From the NCBI GenBank assembly GCA_036362985.1, contig JAYGXS010000004.1, positions 11,824,930 through 11,888,929 of the forward strand: 64,000 nt of DNA. Reading direction: 5' to 3'. The number at the start of each line of letters is the position of its first letter. Within the stretch, counting starts at the first letter, position 1. This document shows, one piece after another, positions 55,801-64,000 of the stretch. This DNA comes from Ligula intestinalis. Lineage: Eukaryota; Platyhelminthes; Cestoda; Diphyllobothriidea; Diphyllobothriidae. The position numbers were made by a program, and so were the translations under genes. The notes beneath the pieces were generated by a model. The model worked only from the letters and a program-made list of their open reading frames with translations, made no database searches and was not told where the DNA came from.

Positions 55801-58800
55801 ACAGCAGAAGCATTGCTCGGGAATAGAACCTTGGCACATTGGCGACGGGAAATTACAAGAGTTCGAGCGAAGTACACTGACTTCGTCTCAAATGAAACGG
55901 TCCACACTCGCTGCGACAGTATCATGAGGATATATCAGGCCATCCAAGAAAGACGACTGAGGTGACTTGGGCACCTTCACTGTCGTCCGCCTCATGAGCT
56001 CTATTATACTGCCCTCGATCCGGCGCCACTGCCTATCTGGAGACAACGAAAAGGGCAACAACTTAAGACCGGACCCAATACAGCTCATAAAGACATGAAA
56101 GCAGTTTTTGGACCTTCGGACCGTCAGTCTCTGTCGCTAGAGAAGAGAATGGGTTGAGCTTTCCAGATCCATCGCCGCAAATCATCACGCCTGAAGAAGT
56201 AAATCCTTGACATCATCGAAGCCGGCTGGAGCAGGCATGAAATACAAGTACAGTTTTACCTTTTATAATTTTAGGATAAAGGGCCGTTCAAGCTCCTTAC
56301 CACTACTAGCCGTATCAGCTACCGACAGTTTCGGTCTGGCCGGCTTCGTATAAGTTCTAGAACATGCAGTACAGGCGACGTTTAAAGTGCCGTCTGGCAT
56401 CTTAATCGTAAGTCGAAGTCAGGAGGTGATATCTTGGCGGGAACTCGCTTTATGTCAAAATACAATTTTTAGGCAGGCACTTTTTATGTGGCTAAGCCTA
56501 ACTGTGGTTACTTGGTTAGTTCTGGATTATTTTTAGTAAGTGAGAGCAGGTTGCAAAGTAACGAAAGCAGGCGACTGAATTCCACAAATAAACCCGCAAA
56601 GCGATTCCTGTGATATGCCTTTAAGTGTAGAGAAGGAAGCACTTAATGAAAGCCAGCGGGGCGGGGGGCAAATTGAATACTCTGCACCAACGCAGACCCC
56701 ATATGCGTGAATATAAGCCAATTTTCGGTTGGTAAACAAGAGCACCCAATGCAACTTGCCTGGAGAAAGGCGTTTTGAACAGAAGGCACAGGACCCACCA
56801 AAGACCGTGTTGGAGGGGTCGCCGGTTTTGAACTCACTGACACCCGGAAATATGCTGGCTAGGTAGGTCTTGTGCTGAAGAAAAAAAGACCCAGGAAATG
56901 CGTGTTGGGGCTATTAACAAGGGAGAATTTGCGTCCCAAGAAGGGACACGCGTAGCTTGTCATACACGCCAGGGGGCGGGCGAACGTGAAGGGAACTTTG
57001 GGGAATTTAGTGGTTTCAGTGGGAATGCAAGCAATCCTTATGAGGCGCTTCATTACCTCCTAAACATGTTAGCCGCCAACTGTAAAAGCAACAAGATATC
57101 ACCAAATATAAGGGCTGGGGTGGGGGTGCAGGTGTCGAACACTGTGTACTTGAGACTTTAGCTATTTGCATCAGTAAAATGCATCCAAATGAAGGGTTAA
57201 AAGTTACGATTTCGCAAATTAGGCATAAATTAAAAGCGTATATTTCCAATTTTTGTACGGACAGGGAACGAGGAACACCCCGTCTAAGTATTAAAGGTGG
57301 TCCTGTGCATAATGTCAGAAAGGACAAATATTCACAAGTATAAGATGTGATCGCTGGGACACGAAGTTTATTTGCCTGGCGTTTCGAAATCTGTCGAGAA
57401 CTCCTCATCAGAGGTAATCGTAGAATGGGGTGATACCCATATCTGTGCGGGGTAAATATTCCCGTGTTCTAGCCCATAAACCTAAACCGTAGCCCTAAAG
57501 TTAACATTAAGCTCAACCTTAAACCCATTTTTCCCAGGAATTTGACACAGACACCTGCATTATGAGCATGGCCTGTTATCTCCTCCTGTTTAGGGGGACC
57601 ATAGAATCACCTAATCACTTTTCCACTCAAAAAGCATAGTAGTTAGTATGTGCGCCGGTCTACATTTTAGGCGTAAATGTTTCGTGTGCTTGAATGATAA
57701 ATCCATACTCGCTCAGTTAAGGAAAGAGTTTTTGCCTTGAACTTCTTTCTGCCATATTAGCTGTACATGAAGTTTTGATTTTATTCAGCTAGCAACTTAG
57801 GAGTAAGGGTTAAATGTCATACTCGCGCACCCAAGAGATAAGGACGGTATTTGCCGGGCCCTGGATATGTTTCAGAAAGGCTGTCTAATGCGGAGATATG
57901 AGGGTCTCAACTTCCATCGTTCGTCCTGCATCGCAACTGCATTTACTGAGACCCCAGACTTGCTTAGGAACATGTTTGAGGACACCTTCTTGACAGTAAA
58001 GATGCAGGGAGCAGAGGATTGGCTTTGGTGTGACGATTCTACGAAAAGGCATTGGTGGAAGGGTCCACAACGATCGACATGGACAGAGATTTGGAGATTT
58101 CCACGCTCGCCAACCAGATCAAACAGCCATCATTTAATGGAGGACCATACAAAATCCGGTTTTCAAGTGATATTGCCTTCATCTTCTCCAATGAGACGGT
58201 GGCGTCCAATTTATGGACTCAAGCGGTGGCCAACAACACTAACGTGCTTAAATCACCTAAGCTGTTTCCCTGGAGTACTGAGGATACCTTTTCAAGATTG
58301 TTACAGGGGTTCCAGCACGTCTACTTCAAGATTAAGCTTGTGGACGTTAAATGGAGGTTTCTTCTTAATCAAAGGTTGTTGAAAGCTTCGGCTTCTGCCC
58401 GGATTCCACATATACAACAATCGACTGCCAAAACCATAGCTTGGACAAATACTGAACGGTTTTTGAGCTGTTCTAAGCACCAGCGCAGATGGGGGCGATG
58501 CAATGACAGATATTGGTTCTCATCGCTCATGTTGGAGATTCGAAACCTATCAACCCGCCCTCTTTCTAAGAAGTATAACTTCGTCAGTGTGGGTCTCAAA
58601 TGGGAGAGGCTGTAAAATTCATCTCATAACCATCGAAAGTCGACACCCATAACAATTAGATGTTTAAAAAATCGGTAACTACTGGGTTTTAATTGTTTCC
58701 TAGTGACAAAATAGACACCAATCAGAGTTAAGAAGAATATACTATCCGTCTTTGACAATTTATTCAGAGCAGGGCTGAAACTTCGGAAAATATGAATGAT

Positions 58801-59143
58801 GGGGTTAAGGGTAGCGTTAAAGGTAATTTACAAGGGGGGGGGGGTTCGGAAGAACCGTATGTACTGACGTGACATCACATCTTATATAATTTACAGTAAG
58901 TAATCTGATATGGTATTATAACCCAAAATTGTCTTCATTTTAAGGAACCCCCACCCACCCTCCAAGAAACAATAATACGATGTGACAGATGACGGACTAA
59001 GCTGAAGTCAGTATTCAATAGAGAAAAAATGAAGGTGTTCGAGATTAAACACCCGATGTTTGTTTACGTACCGCATCTGAGATGGGCAGCAGCAGATCGT
59101 CACCGACAATCTCCCAATTAACCTCAGACGTTGACGACTCGTT
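40900..59143 (-). CDS. RH-domain (Rubicon/PLEKHM/DEF8-type) protein, C-terminal six exons
   Basis: Exons 59143-59072, 56874-56760, 54273-54157, 48764-48511, 47218-47042 and 41184-40900 join in phase (1020 nt, 339 residues plus stop). The zinc-binding RH domain reads in order: GGSCAFCSKRLSP; YDGRLYCSTCHQNQQAIIPR then WDFSKKPV; FLDSIVHYPIINLARVNPEL then RRLRRKLALLWAQL and LGPRTYLL; HINSCSACLLETSVCDICDD then IWPH; CATPGCARAMHFDCL; and LPFCSACRR. By family, RH domains bind Rab7-class GTPases and regulate late endosome, lysosome or autophagosome traffic. RUN or PH domains should lie upstream, beyond 59143. Intron 2 starts with GC (AG|GCAAGT). Which paralogue it is cannot be decided. The first exon is the least certain. 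Confidence 0.88.
42095..42180 (-). mobile_element. Tiny RTE RT scrap
   Basis: Minus strand reads VVTIIAYYRSIAVGVLFYNL, clearly the AYYRSTTARVLVHN segment of the RTE RT. Only about 25 codons. Confidence 0.55.
42345..42578 (+). pseudogene. LINE ORF start with 2A-like peptide and PHD-like finger
   Basis: Residues 17-24 are GIEPNPGP (42393-42416), which fits the 2A ribosome-skipping consensus GxExNPGP at the end of a hydrophobic run (LIRILLIA). Immediately after come WFCSTC, CVLC and WQHF, the Cys/His spacing of a PHD-like finger, completed by YRCITC at 42579-42596 beyond a TAA (42576-42578). Such 2A-plus-finger starts are known in some LINEs (L1Tc of trypanosomes, sea-urchin CR1-like elements). 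The stop means this copy cannot make the whole finger. Confidence 0.7.
42696..42727 (+). repeat. Perfect 14-bp RNA hairpin with UAAU loop
   Basis: GTTCGCGCTAGGCA-TAAT-TGCTTAGCGCGAAC pairs over 14 positions (13 Watson-Crick, one G-U). It lies between the finger-coding part and the endonuclease of the LINE. Confidence 0.75.
42833..43864 (+). pseudogene. LINE AP-endonuclease region
   Basis: The frame begins with a Pro/Gln/Ser-rich linker, then IMQLNCNGLSGKTDEI (first endonuclease motif), TLQESKL (catalytic E), GGGLVTLV, IHNVYIPP, LGDFNAHDDLW (D and N) and SSDHLPI (catalytic SDH). A TGA at 43445-43447 in the same frame separates the two parts. All active-site residues are otherwise present. The frame ends at 43864 where the RT takes over in another frame. 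Confidence 0.82.
43803..45815 (+). pseudogene. LINE reverse transcriptase and zinc-knuckle C-terminus
   Basis: 619 codons open: RT start GPDDIMMEHLG, RYRPISLLSPAVKILERLI, palm VALDLTNVFDSVNIDAL, GVPQGSVISPSLFNIYMADL, catalytic VSYADDITLLSS, and KLLGLTLDSTLALHRH. A TAA at 45660-45662 is followed in the same frame by CFNVTDNCPDCLLP and KCHLFDCP, an HxxxC knuckle usual at the end of Jockey/I-group ORF2, stopping at 45815. The link between endonuclease and RT is about 100 residues shorter than usual, suggesting an internal deletion at about 43840-43890. Confidence 0.83.
45961..47041. other. RH-gene intron 5, unassigned part
   Basis: No element or exon recognised. The intron starts with GTGAGT at 47041 on the minus strand. 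Confidence 0.4.
47400..47900 (-). mobile_element. Isolated RTE 5' UTR and N-terminus
   Basis: Minus strand matches 37290-37690 of the RTE block for block (ACACTGTCGCTGCTG, AATGGCGGTTCAC, CCTCTAGCACTTTG on the plus strand) and includes the protein start EETTSNKRSERLLWTRLYSK. It has no endonuclease core or RT. In intron 4 of the RH gene. Confidence 0.72.
49850..51650 (-). mobile_element. RTE-type LINE, second subfamily, 5'-truncated
   Basis: Minus strand begins in the linker (YHWTELAGSMESASISGNFP) and has an almost complete RT and C-terminus (KTKLLTTYLGATQ, FRYLGSNMLASGQAKDEIKN, CETWPVRKADILSLEVFDRW, RLQWFGHVLRKPS). It differs clearly from the copy at 34270-37690. In intron 3 of the RH gene, in sense orientation. 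Confidence 0.85.
50526..51719 (-). pseudogene. RTE subfamily-2 reverse transcriptase ORF
   Basis: An open frame of nearly 400 codons. Motifs: DEAGIPAEAHKNKFPALTES, ILPIPKRGDRPLYSNYCSIS, RTRPNQEGFRPGRGCIDQIF, palm CFIDFKTAFDSIDREALW, GVRQGCPLSPVLFNFLIDWV and catalytic LEFADDIVVLGK. The first 25 or so codons precede the element homology. It loses frame after VGLTMC near 50545, where the next frame (50547-50050) resumes at HKTKLL, so one indel separates it from its C-terminus. Confidence 0.85.
51755..52160 (-). mobile_element. Penelope-like element, intact-looking GIY-YIG end
   Basis: Minus-strand frame 52158-51850 reads HRPKATMRCWIVRIKGRLNP, SEQSGVVYRIPCLNC, YTGQTGRMLGSRIHERKWAI. The GVVYRIP ... 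YTGQTGR pair is the GIY-YIG nuclease core of Penelope endonucleases and is preserved here, unlike the other two copies. The RT part is absent. Confidence 0.8.
52440..53290 (+). mobile_element. RTE LINE 3' fragment
   Basis: Starts in the RT (LTDLDYADDIALLGT at about 52457) and continues through the decayed C-terminus (VYRASVW at about 52782; TMRQSALTTTP region) to the 3' end GGATCGCAGCCGTACAAAGT near 53270. Inactive. Confidence 0.72.
53400..53870 (+). mobile_element. Ty3/Gypsy RNase H scraps, two divergent copies
   Basis: At 53406 the frame reads FVVDSNASDVL then LGISQFSTG, CSLSSF and LRREKVNAVI, resembling the FxLDTDASDxGIGAVLSQ ... SRxL ... TRRELLAVV order of Gypsy RNase H. Near 53762 LVDPGASDVPLGWIPQ repeats the start, and nearby bases match. 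Short and full of stops. Confidence 0.45.
55140..55265 (+). repeat. tRNA-derived SINE-like copy 1
   Basis: Pol III B box GGTTCGAATCCC at 55199-55210, followed by ATCGAGGTCGTGAATTTTTC and a TTTAATTGAA tail. No convincing A box. The same tail type follows the B boxes at 59531 and 59828. Confidence 0.5.
55490..56250 (+). mobile_element. RTE LINE 3' fragment with a 137-bp insertion
   Basis: Reads the RTE C-terminus (LLLYGCEYRALPVEDERI at about 55630; RAKYTDFVSNETVHTRCDS; RLR) and the 3' UTR to CATCGAAGCCGGCTGG. Split at the RTI/RAKY position by an insert. Confidence 0.75.
55723..55859. mobile_element. 137-bp insert of unknown type in RTE fragment
   Basis: Bounded by AGTT at 55719-55722 and 55860-55863, so removal of insert plus one AGTT restores TTTCAGTTCGAGCGAAGTAC, coding ISVRAKY as expected. 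Not similar to anything else here; inverted ends not obvious. Confidence 0.5.
57814..58615 (+). pseudogene. Unrecognised single-exon coding region, one frameshift
   Basis: Two overlapping frames form one protein-like stretch of about 265 residues: HPRDKDGICRALDMFQKG through GAEDWLWCDDSTKRHWWKG (57828-58060), then, after a one-base change near 58055-58065, DLEISTLANQIKQPSF through FIFSNETVASNLWTQAV, TFSRLLQGFQHVYFKI, VKWRFLLNQRLL and YNFVSVGLKWERL (to 58615). Composition is globular, rich in Trp and Phe, unlike random frames. No intron. It lies antisense in RH-gene intron 1. It could be a processed pseudogene or a part of an unknown mobile element. I do not recognise the family. Confidence 0.5.
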
Positions 59144-59469
59144 CTATAAAACGTAAGAAAACCCGTCAAAAATAGCACTAACACTAGCATGGAAACTATT
59201 AAGGCAACCGAACTAGGAAAAAATTAGCATTGAAATAATGGCGATCATCAGCGCACTCCACCTGAAACCATCTCGAAATCGATGACAATTGAGGGCTTTT
59301 AGATCAAACATTAGAAGTTAGTGTCCTCGACTTCTTCATGATGGACCATGACTAAATAACTAATCCTGACCAGATGAAACTCGTGCAAATTATATATGAA
59401 ATCGAAAATATTGAATAAAGCCTAAACTTGGTTCAACAAATGGTCTTTGAAGTCAGATCTCTATGCATC

Positions 59470-59600
59470 TGTGGCGGCGGCACATTAGACAGAAATATAC
59501 CAGTAGGTGTATACAAATAGAATCTATGTGGGTTCGAATCCCACCGAGGCTACGAATTGTTCACACTTAGGTCAATTGAGTTATTCAAATTAACCAAAGA
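59470..59600 (+). repeat. tRNA-derived SINE-like copy 2
   Basis: B box GGTTCGAATCCC at 59531-59542 followed by ACCGAGGCTACGAATTGTTC and GGTCAATTGAGTTATTCAAA. The tail is shared with copy 3. The 5' part is not clearly tRNA-like. Confidence 0.5.
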
Positions 59601-59762
59601 CCGGTAATAATTAAGTGAGCCTAGTAGTCATTCTGGTGGATTCTAGATGATTGCTTAGGAAATCCTGCCTGGACAATCAGCTTACCGTGTCCGTATGAGC
59701 GGATTCATACGTGCGGAAAACTCTGCAGGTAAATCGACCCAAAAGTGATTAAATTCAAAGCT

Positions 59763-59900
59763 TCAGTGTGCCTTCGTAGCTCAATAGTAGAGTTTTGACT
59801 ACACAAAACCTTTCCCTGCTGATGTGTGTTCGAATTCCACTGATGCCATGAATGTTTCAGTTGGGTCAATTTAATTATTTGAATCTGTGAACCGCCCCCC
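59763..59900 (+). repeat. tRNA-derived SINE-like copy 3
   Basis: Both Pol III boxes are visible: A box TAGCTCAATAGTAGAG (59777-59792) and B box GTTCGAATTCC (59828-59838), with an anticodon-arm-like GTTTT...AAAAC between. The acceptor arms do not pair, so it is not a functional tRNA. Tail GGGTCAATTTAATTATTTGA. Confidence 0.6.
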
Positions 59901-59904
59901 CCCA

Positions 59905-62704
59905 CCACCGAATAAATATAATTGAGTTAAGTGGTCTTAAACATGCTATACTTTTTAAGACATGCATGCACTCAAATAAGAGAAATGTCGGTGTTTTTTA
60001 GAATCCTTTAGGTCGTAAAAGGAAAACGCTTTGGCGTGTTAAATGTTAAATGAACTACGAAGGCGACTTTTTAGAAGAGGAAGAAGAAGAAGAATAAAAG
60101 CTCAAACGTCTTATTTTTAGGAGGATCTATGACCATCAAACTAGGCAAGCCTTGAGATTTCTTTTGAAGACAACACAAACGAACAGACAAAGGGAAGACC
60201 TTTGTTTGGGTTTTGCCATAAATTAAAGTAACTCAGAGAGATTAATTATAAAGGAATGTTAGCAAACAAACGGTCAAATCCTAATATTTAAGGGAGTTAC
60301 TTAAGTGGACAGGCGACCGCTAGGATACGCTTATCAAAACTGAATTTTAAGCAAACGTGAGTGTGTGGTCAGTTCAGTACGTAACTAACAGTTTAACATC
60401 AATAGACACATGGCAATTTGGTCATGTGTAAAACGATATGGGATTCACCAACTTTATCAAATCTACCGAAGCCTCCAGTCATAATCACGAAGTAACCGCA
60501 ATGTTATGTAGAAAAGAAATTGTATAAACGTACATCCGAGGCGGATTCACTGGCGTTTTGGAAGTGCGGTAATTCTTTTGGTCGAATTATAGAGAAATCA
60601 TCAACGCACAGCCATGAAGCACGACTCGGTGCACACAAATTATTCGAACCACTGGGAAAATCCGTCATTTCGTTAGGCAAACATCATTTTTTTCCTAGGA
60701 CAAACCACGGATTTGAAGGAACACTGAAAGTGAAACAAAGGGAATGCAAGTTTAATGAATAGATAGTAGCACAGTACCACGATAAAGCGTGAAATTTCTT
60801 CCACAACATGGTGGGTTATTTGATTCAATTTAATTATTTATTTTTCATTGTGCTCAAGGGAGCGGTAGTTAGTCTAACTTCACTGATAAACGAAACTCTA
60901 CACATAAATAAAAAATTATAAGCCTGTTGAAAATTGCGACAGTACAATCAGGAGCTTTCCGTTTTCCAGATAACTTTGCGACCGAGAAGTCAGGATAAGT
61001 GGGTGCATTGTTAACTGTGTGGGAATTGTGTTACTCAAAGTATCCTGTGTGGAGATAATTGAGCAGGATGGTGCTTCTGAACGCAGAACTAGTGCGTGAG
61101 ACAGAGTTCAATGAAATTAAGCACGGGAACCGTTTGCCGGGACATAAAAACTAAAACGCTGTTTTGTCTGAAATGCGTGCCAAAGGAAACGACAGCAAAG
61201 TTTGCAAGCCCCATGCTTCCTCTACTAAAGAAGTGGTTGCAGCAAGGCGGCATGATGTGTAGTCGTAAAACTATAAGAAATAATGAGAGTTATGTATGCA
61301 AATATGCAGTTAGTTTGACCAAGCATTAGCGCAAAATCGGTAAAAAAATACAATCAAGAGCTAAATGGTTGCATTACCATAGACCAGGATGGATTTACAT
61401 ATCTATTTTACCGATTAGAGCTTCCTTGTACAAGTCTCGTGCTATAACTGTCGTTAAGTCAAATTCCTATACTTAGGGTCAACTTAGATGCTCTTAGATC
61501 ATTCTGCATAAACAGACGAAAGCCGATCACTAACTTATATTAATACTCGTTCTGTTTAGAAATAGCAGTACCTTAACAAACCTCTTGCGCCAGTTACGAA
61601 AGACGCCCACTGAAATTATGGTTTCTAATGGAAGATATGCACTGCTAAAACGTAGTGGTCTATACAAAAAAAATATGATGAAACGTTTTCTCAGACTACT
61701 CAGGATAAGTTATCGGGCACGAATGACACCGATTCCCGGTCGAAAATCATCCTGCTTTAGGACTCCTTACTACAATTTAGGTGGCCGTACAGGAATTTAG
61801 AGTGTGAAGAGTTTTTGACTAAGGATGGATGACGCCATCAACTGGCAAGCTTTTCATGCCGATTTACTAAATTTGAGTTCCTATAATACTTCCACTTCGT
61901 GGATATAACGTAGGACAAGTTAACACTCAGATATTCGGGATTTTATTTCGCATAGATGAAGGAAATGACAAATTTAAACAAGATCAGAAAAAGGCAAGGC
62001 TATATACCTTAATAGGCGACAAGTTTCCTAAATGAGTTTTAAAAAACGATACTATAGCTTTTTGGGCATTTATTCACGACCTTTTTTCGATTTTACAATA
62101 GATCATTCGTGAATATCCACCATGAGAACCTGTAGTCTTTTTGGAAGCAATACAATTATGTCCACTGCATCAGAAAAGCAGTTGTGGACAGTAGACTATC
62201 ATCACTAAGATGAGATGTACCGTGTGATCCGTTCAATATTAAGAGTTAGAATGAGTCAAAGTCTAGTGACGGAGGAGGTTGATGAAGGTACGGACGAACT
62301 GACATAGTACACTTTCAAATGAATCCAACAGGGAGTTAATTAAATAGGAATGATAGATGGGAGTGCGCATATATGCATATAATAGGAAGAGTTAGATATC
62401 TGAACGATATACTACCAATATGATAACTTCATGATATACTTCGATAGTAAAAAGTATTTTAAACTCAAGTCTGTAACAGCATGCTACGATTTGTCGAGAT
62501 GGGGACGCAACACCGACATTTCATTTAAACCGGCGGACACGGCAGCGCCGTCGACAACTATGGGCTAGATCATTGGGAGTTCTGATGAGATAGAACGAAA
62601 AAGATTTGCTGACTGCTGCGGAGGAACGTCAGTGATTGCGGGGAAATTTGGGACCAGTCAACTTTACCAGTAAACGGTTACACCTTTCCTACTTATACTT
62701 TGTA
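59905..62704. other. Unassigned stretch
   Basis: No gene or element recognised. Upstream exons of the RH-domain gene should be here or beyond the window, but I could not pick them out. Plus-strand frames at 61096-61329 and 61585-61800 are basic but have no motif or splice support. Confidence 0.4.
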
Positions 62705-62870
62705 CGGCTGTGATCATGCCTGATCTAGCTAGCCTCCATTATGTCACGCATTTCACCTCTCCATGCGTGACTATTTGTGGCAGCAGATCTGAACAGCTCA
62801 CTCCATTCCCTCATCCAGCTACGTAGACGGAATAACGAAATACCAAGAAACGAAAGCTTGCCACGGCTCC
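62705..62870 (-). mobile_element. RTE 3'-end scrap
   Basis: GTACGGCTGTGATCATGCCTG and CTCCATGCGTGACTA match the 3' end of the RTE family (compare 560-640 and 34290-34330). Confidence 0.65.
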
Positions 62871-62879
62871 CTTGTGGTT

Positions 62880-64000
62880 AAGATTTTAGCCAAAACGCTA
62901 GAAGAGAACCTCGAACCAACCATCCGAACTACCACTAAAGAGCCGTTGGTATTCAAAATTCTTTCAGAAACCTCATGAAAATTCCCAACTACACGTTTCG
63001 CATTGCAGACCGCGCCAAAAGTGACTTCAGTTCATCCGGACCATGCTGCCAATTTGGTGGAGCATTCAAAAAGTCTCCTACTAAAATTTTCCGGATCAGA
63101 AAGAGGTGACCGCTTAGGATTAAATGTGTATTCAAGATAAAAACAGGGGTATTGCTTTGGATATGGACGATCCGAACATCGAGGATAAAATGATGGAATA
63201 CAACTTCAGTTACAATCGATAAATTTTCGTTTGCGAATCAAACGCGGGTTGCGCGACGCTTTCTGTGATGGAAGGGGTAGATATCTTTTTGCGCATATGA
63301 TGTACACTTGTGGCAACTTCGCGTGATACAGGTGTCGCGGCATGAGATTTGTTGACTGGATTGATCAGTTGACAAAAGCATTCATTGCCGTAATTTTTGA
63401 GCAGGCGTTGCGCGCGCGTTATCAGCCATTACTGCGTACAGATCGCCTTCTTGACGTGCGTGGGTAGGCTGAATACAGATGACCTTGTCCGGAAGGCATT
63501 TTATATCCATTTCGGTAAAAATTTAACCGTGAAATTCAACTTTGAAGGAAAAAAACTAAGGTAGGCCTGTGCGGTTCGTCGATTTATGATGTCACTAAAG
63601 GTACGTCAAATACAAAACTTCTAAAATTTTGCATCTTAAAGGTGCAAGCAATATGGAACAAGGGTGGCAGAATTTAATTCGAAGCCGCTTTTACGAGGTG
63701 CTTACAGAAGTCCCTCGACGCACTAAGAAAACGGCGGAGTAAGACAGTGGAGACTGATGTCTAGGACTACTTGTCTTAATATAGGTCTATCATTTAGAAA
63801 ATACGCCAAGTCCATGCTTCCAGTTCGGAAATCCATCGCAGTCATCCAACACGCAGTAGACATATAACAATATTTTTTTATTTTCTTTAACCCAGAAAAC
63901 CATAAAAATTCAAAATGTAATGACTTTGATTTTATGGGACTTTGTGGGTTTACAAGTTGGTAAAAAAATGAACCTGAGGTTTGCTAGAGATGGCTGGAAT
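62880..64000. other. Unassigned right end
   Basis: AT-rich sequence without recognisable genes or repeats. Confidence 0.45.

Noticed and set aside
59769..59850. Functional tRNA gene
   Set aside because: A and B boxes are present, but the acceptor and T arms do not pair properly; better read as a SINE.
61096..61329. Basic plus-strand ORF of 77 codons
   Set aside because: No recognisable domain and no supporting signals; length is within chance expectation.
1..64000. CRISPR arrays, bacterial operons, riboswitches, rRNA
   Set aside because: No regularly spaced short repeats, no operon-type gene packing and no rRNA-like blocks. Spliced genes and LINEs show this is animal DNA.

Overview
The window is animal nuclear DNA, most probably from a parasitic flatworm. 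This is inferred from coding exons joined by very small GT-AG introns (25-53 nt in several genes), a dense load of CR1/Jockey-, RTE- and Penelope-type retroelements, and no bacterial-type operons. A tapeworm would fit but is not proven. Two assembly gaps are present (8047-8056 and 25964-26063).

Two host genes can be assembled exon by exon. The + strand gene (32708-40606) encodes the protein phosphatase 2A activator PTPA; its second intron is 6.6 kb and full of RTE debris. The - strand gene (exons from 59143 down to 40900) encodes a complete Rubicon-homology (RH) zinc-binding domain of the Rubicon/PLEKHM/DEF8 type. Its six exons keep frame across five introns, four of them holding mobile-element debris. 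The two genes converge, with stop codons about 0.3 kb apart.

The left half (0-31.4 kb) is nested mobile elements. From left to right: an RTE fragment; a LINE 3' fragment bounded by 122-bp direct repeats; a LINE (family A) with a Ser/Pro-rich N-terminal part; a CR1/SR1-like LINE; Penelope fragments; a second family A LINE; a family C LINE; and one family B LINE (19225-31390, - strand) split by two DNA transposons.

The larger transposon (T1, 23731-30860, about 7.1 kb) is the most notable object. It has CCCTRCCAG-type inverted ends with G-rich subterminal motifs and an apparent 2-bp CT target duplication. It carries an intact seven-exon, 875-residue Mutator-like (MULE/SWIM) transposase with a doubled N-terminal DNA-binding module, a short divergent acidic gene, and a broken accessory gene. 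The smaller transposon (T2, 19485-21604, 2.1 kb) has different inverted ends, no transposase, and an intron-bearing small gene of its own with a poly(A) signal.

The right half (32-64 kb) is the two host genes plus the elements in their introns: a nearly full-length RTE, a Jockey/Ingi-like LINE that starts with a 2A-like GIEPNPGP motif and a PHD-like finger, a second RTE subfamily, Penelope and Ty3/Gypsy scraps, three tRNA-derived SINE-like copies, and one unrecognised single-exon coding region at 57.8-58.6 kb. In 1-0.56, 1.9-5.6 and 59.9-64 kb (apart from one RTE scrap) I recognise nothing.
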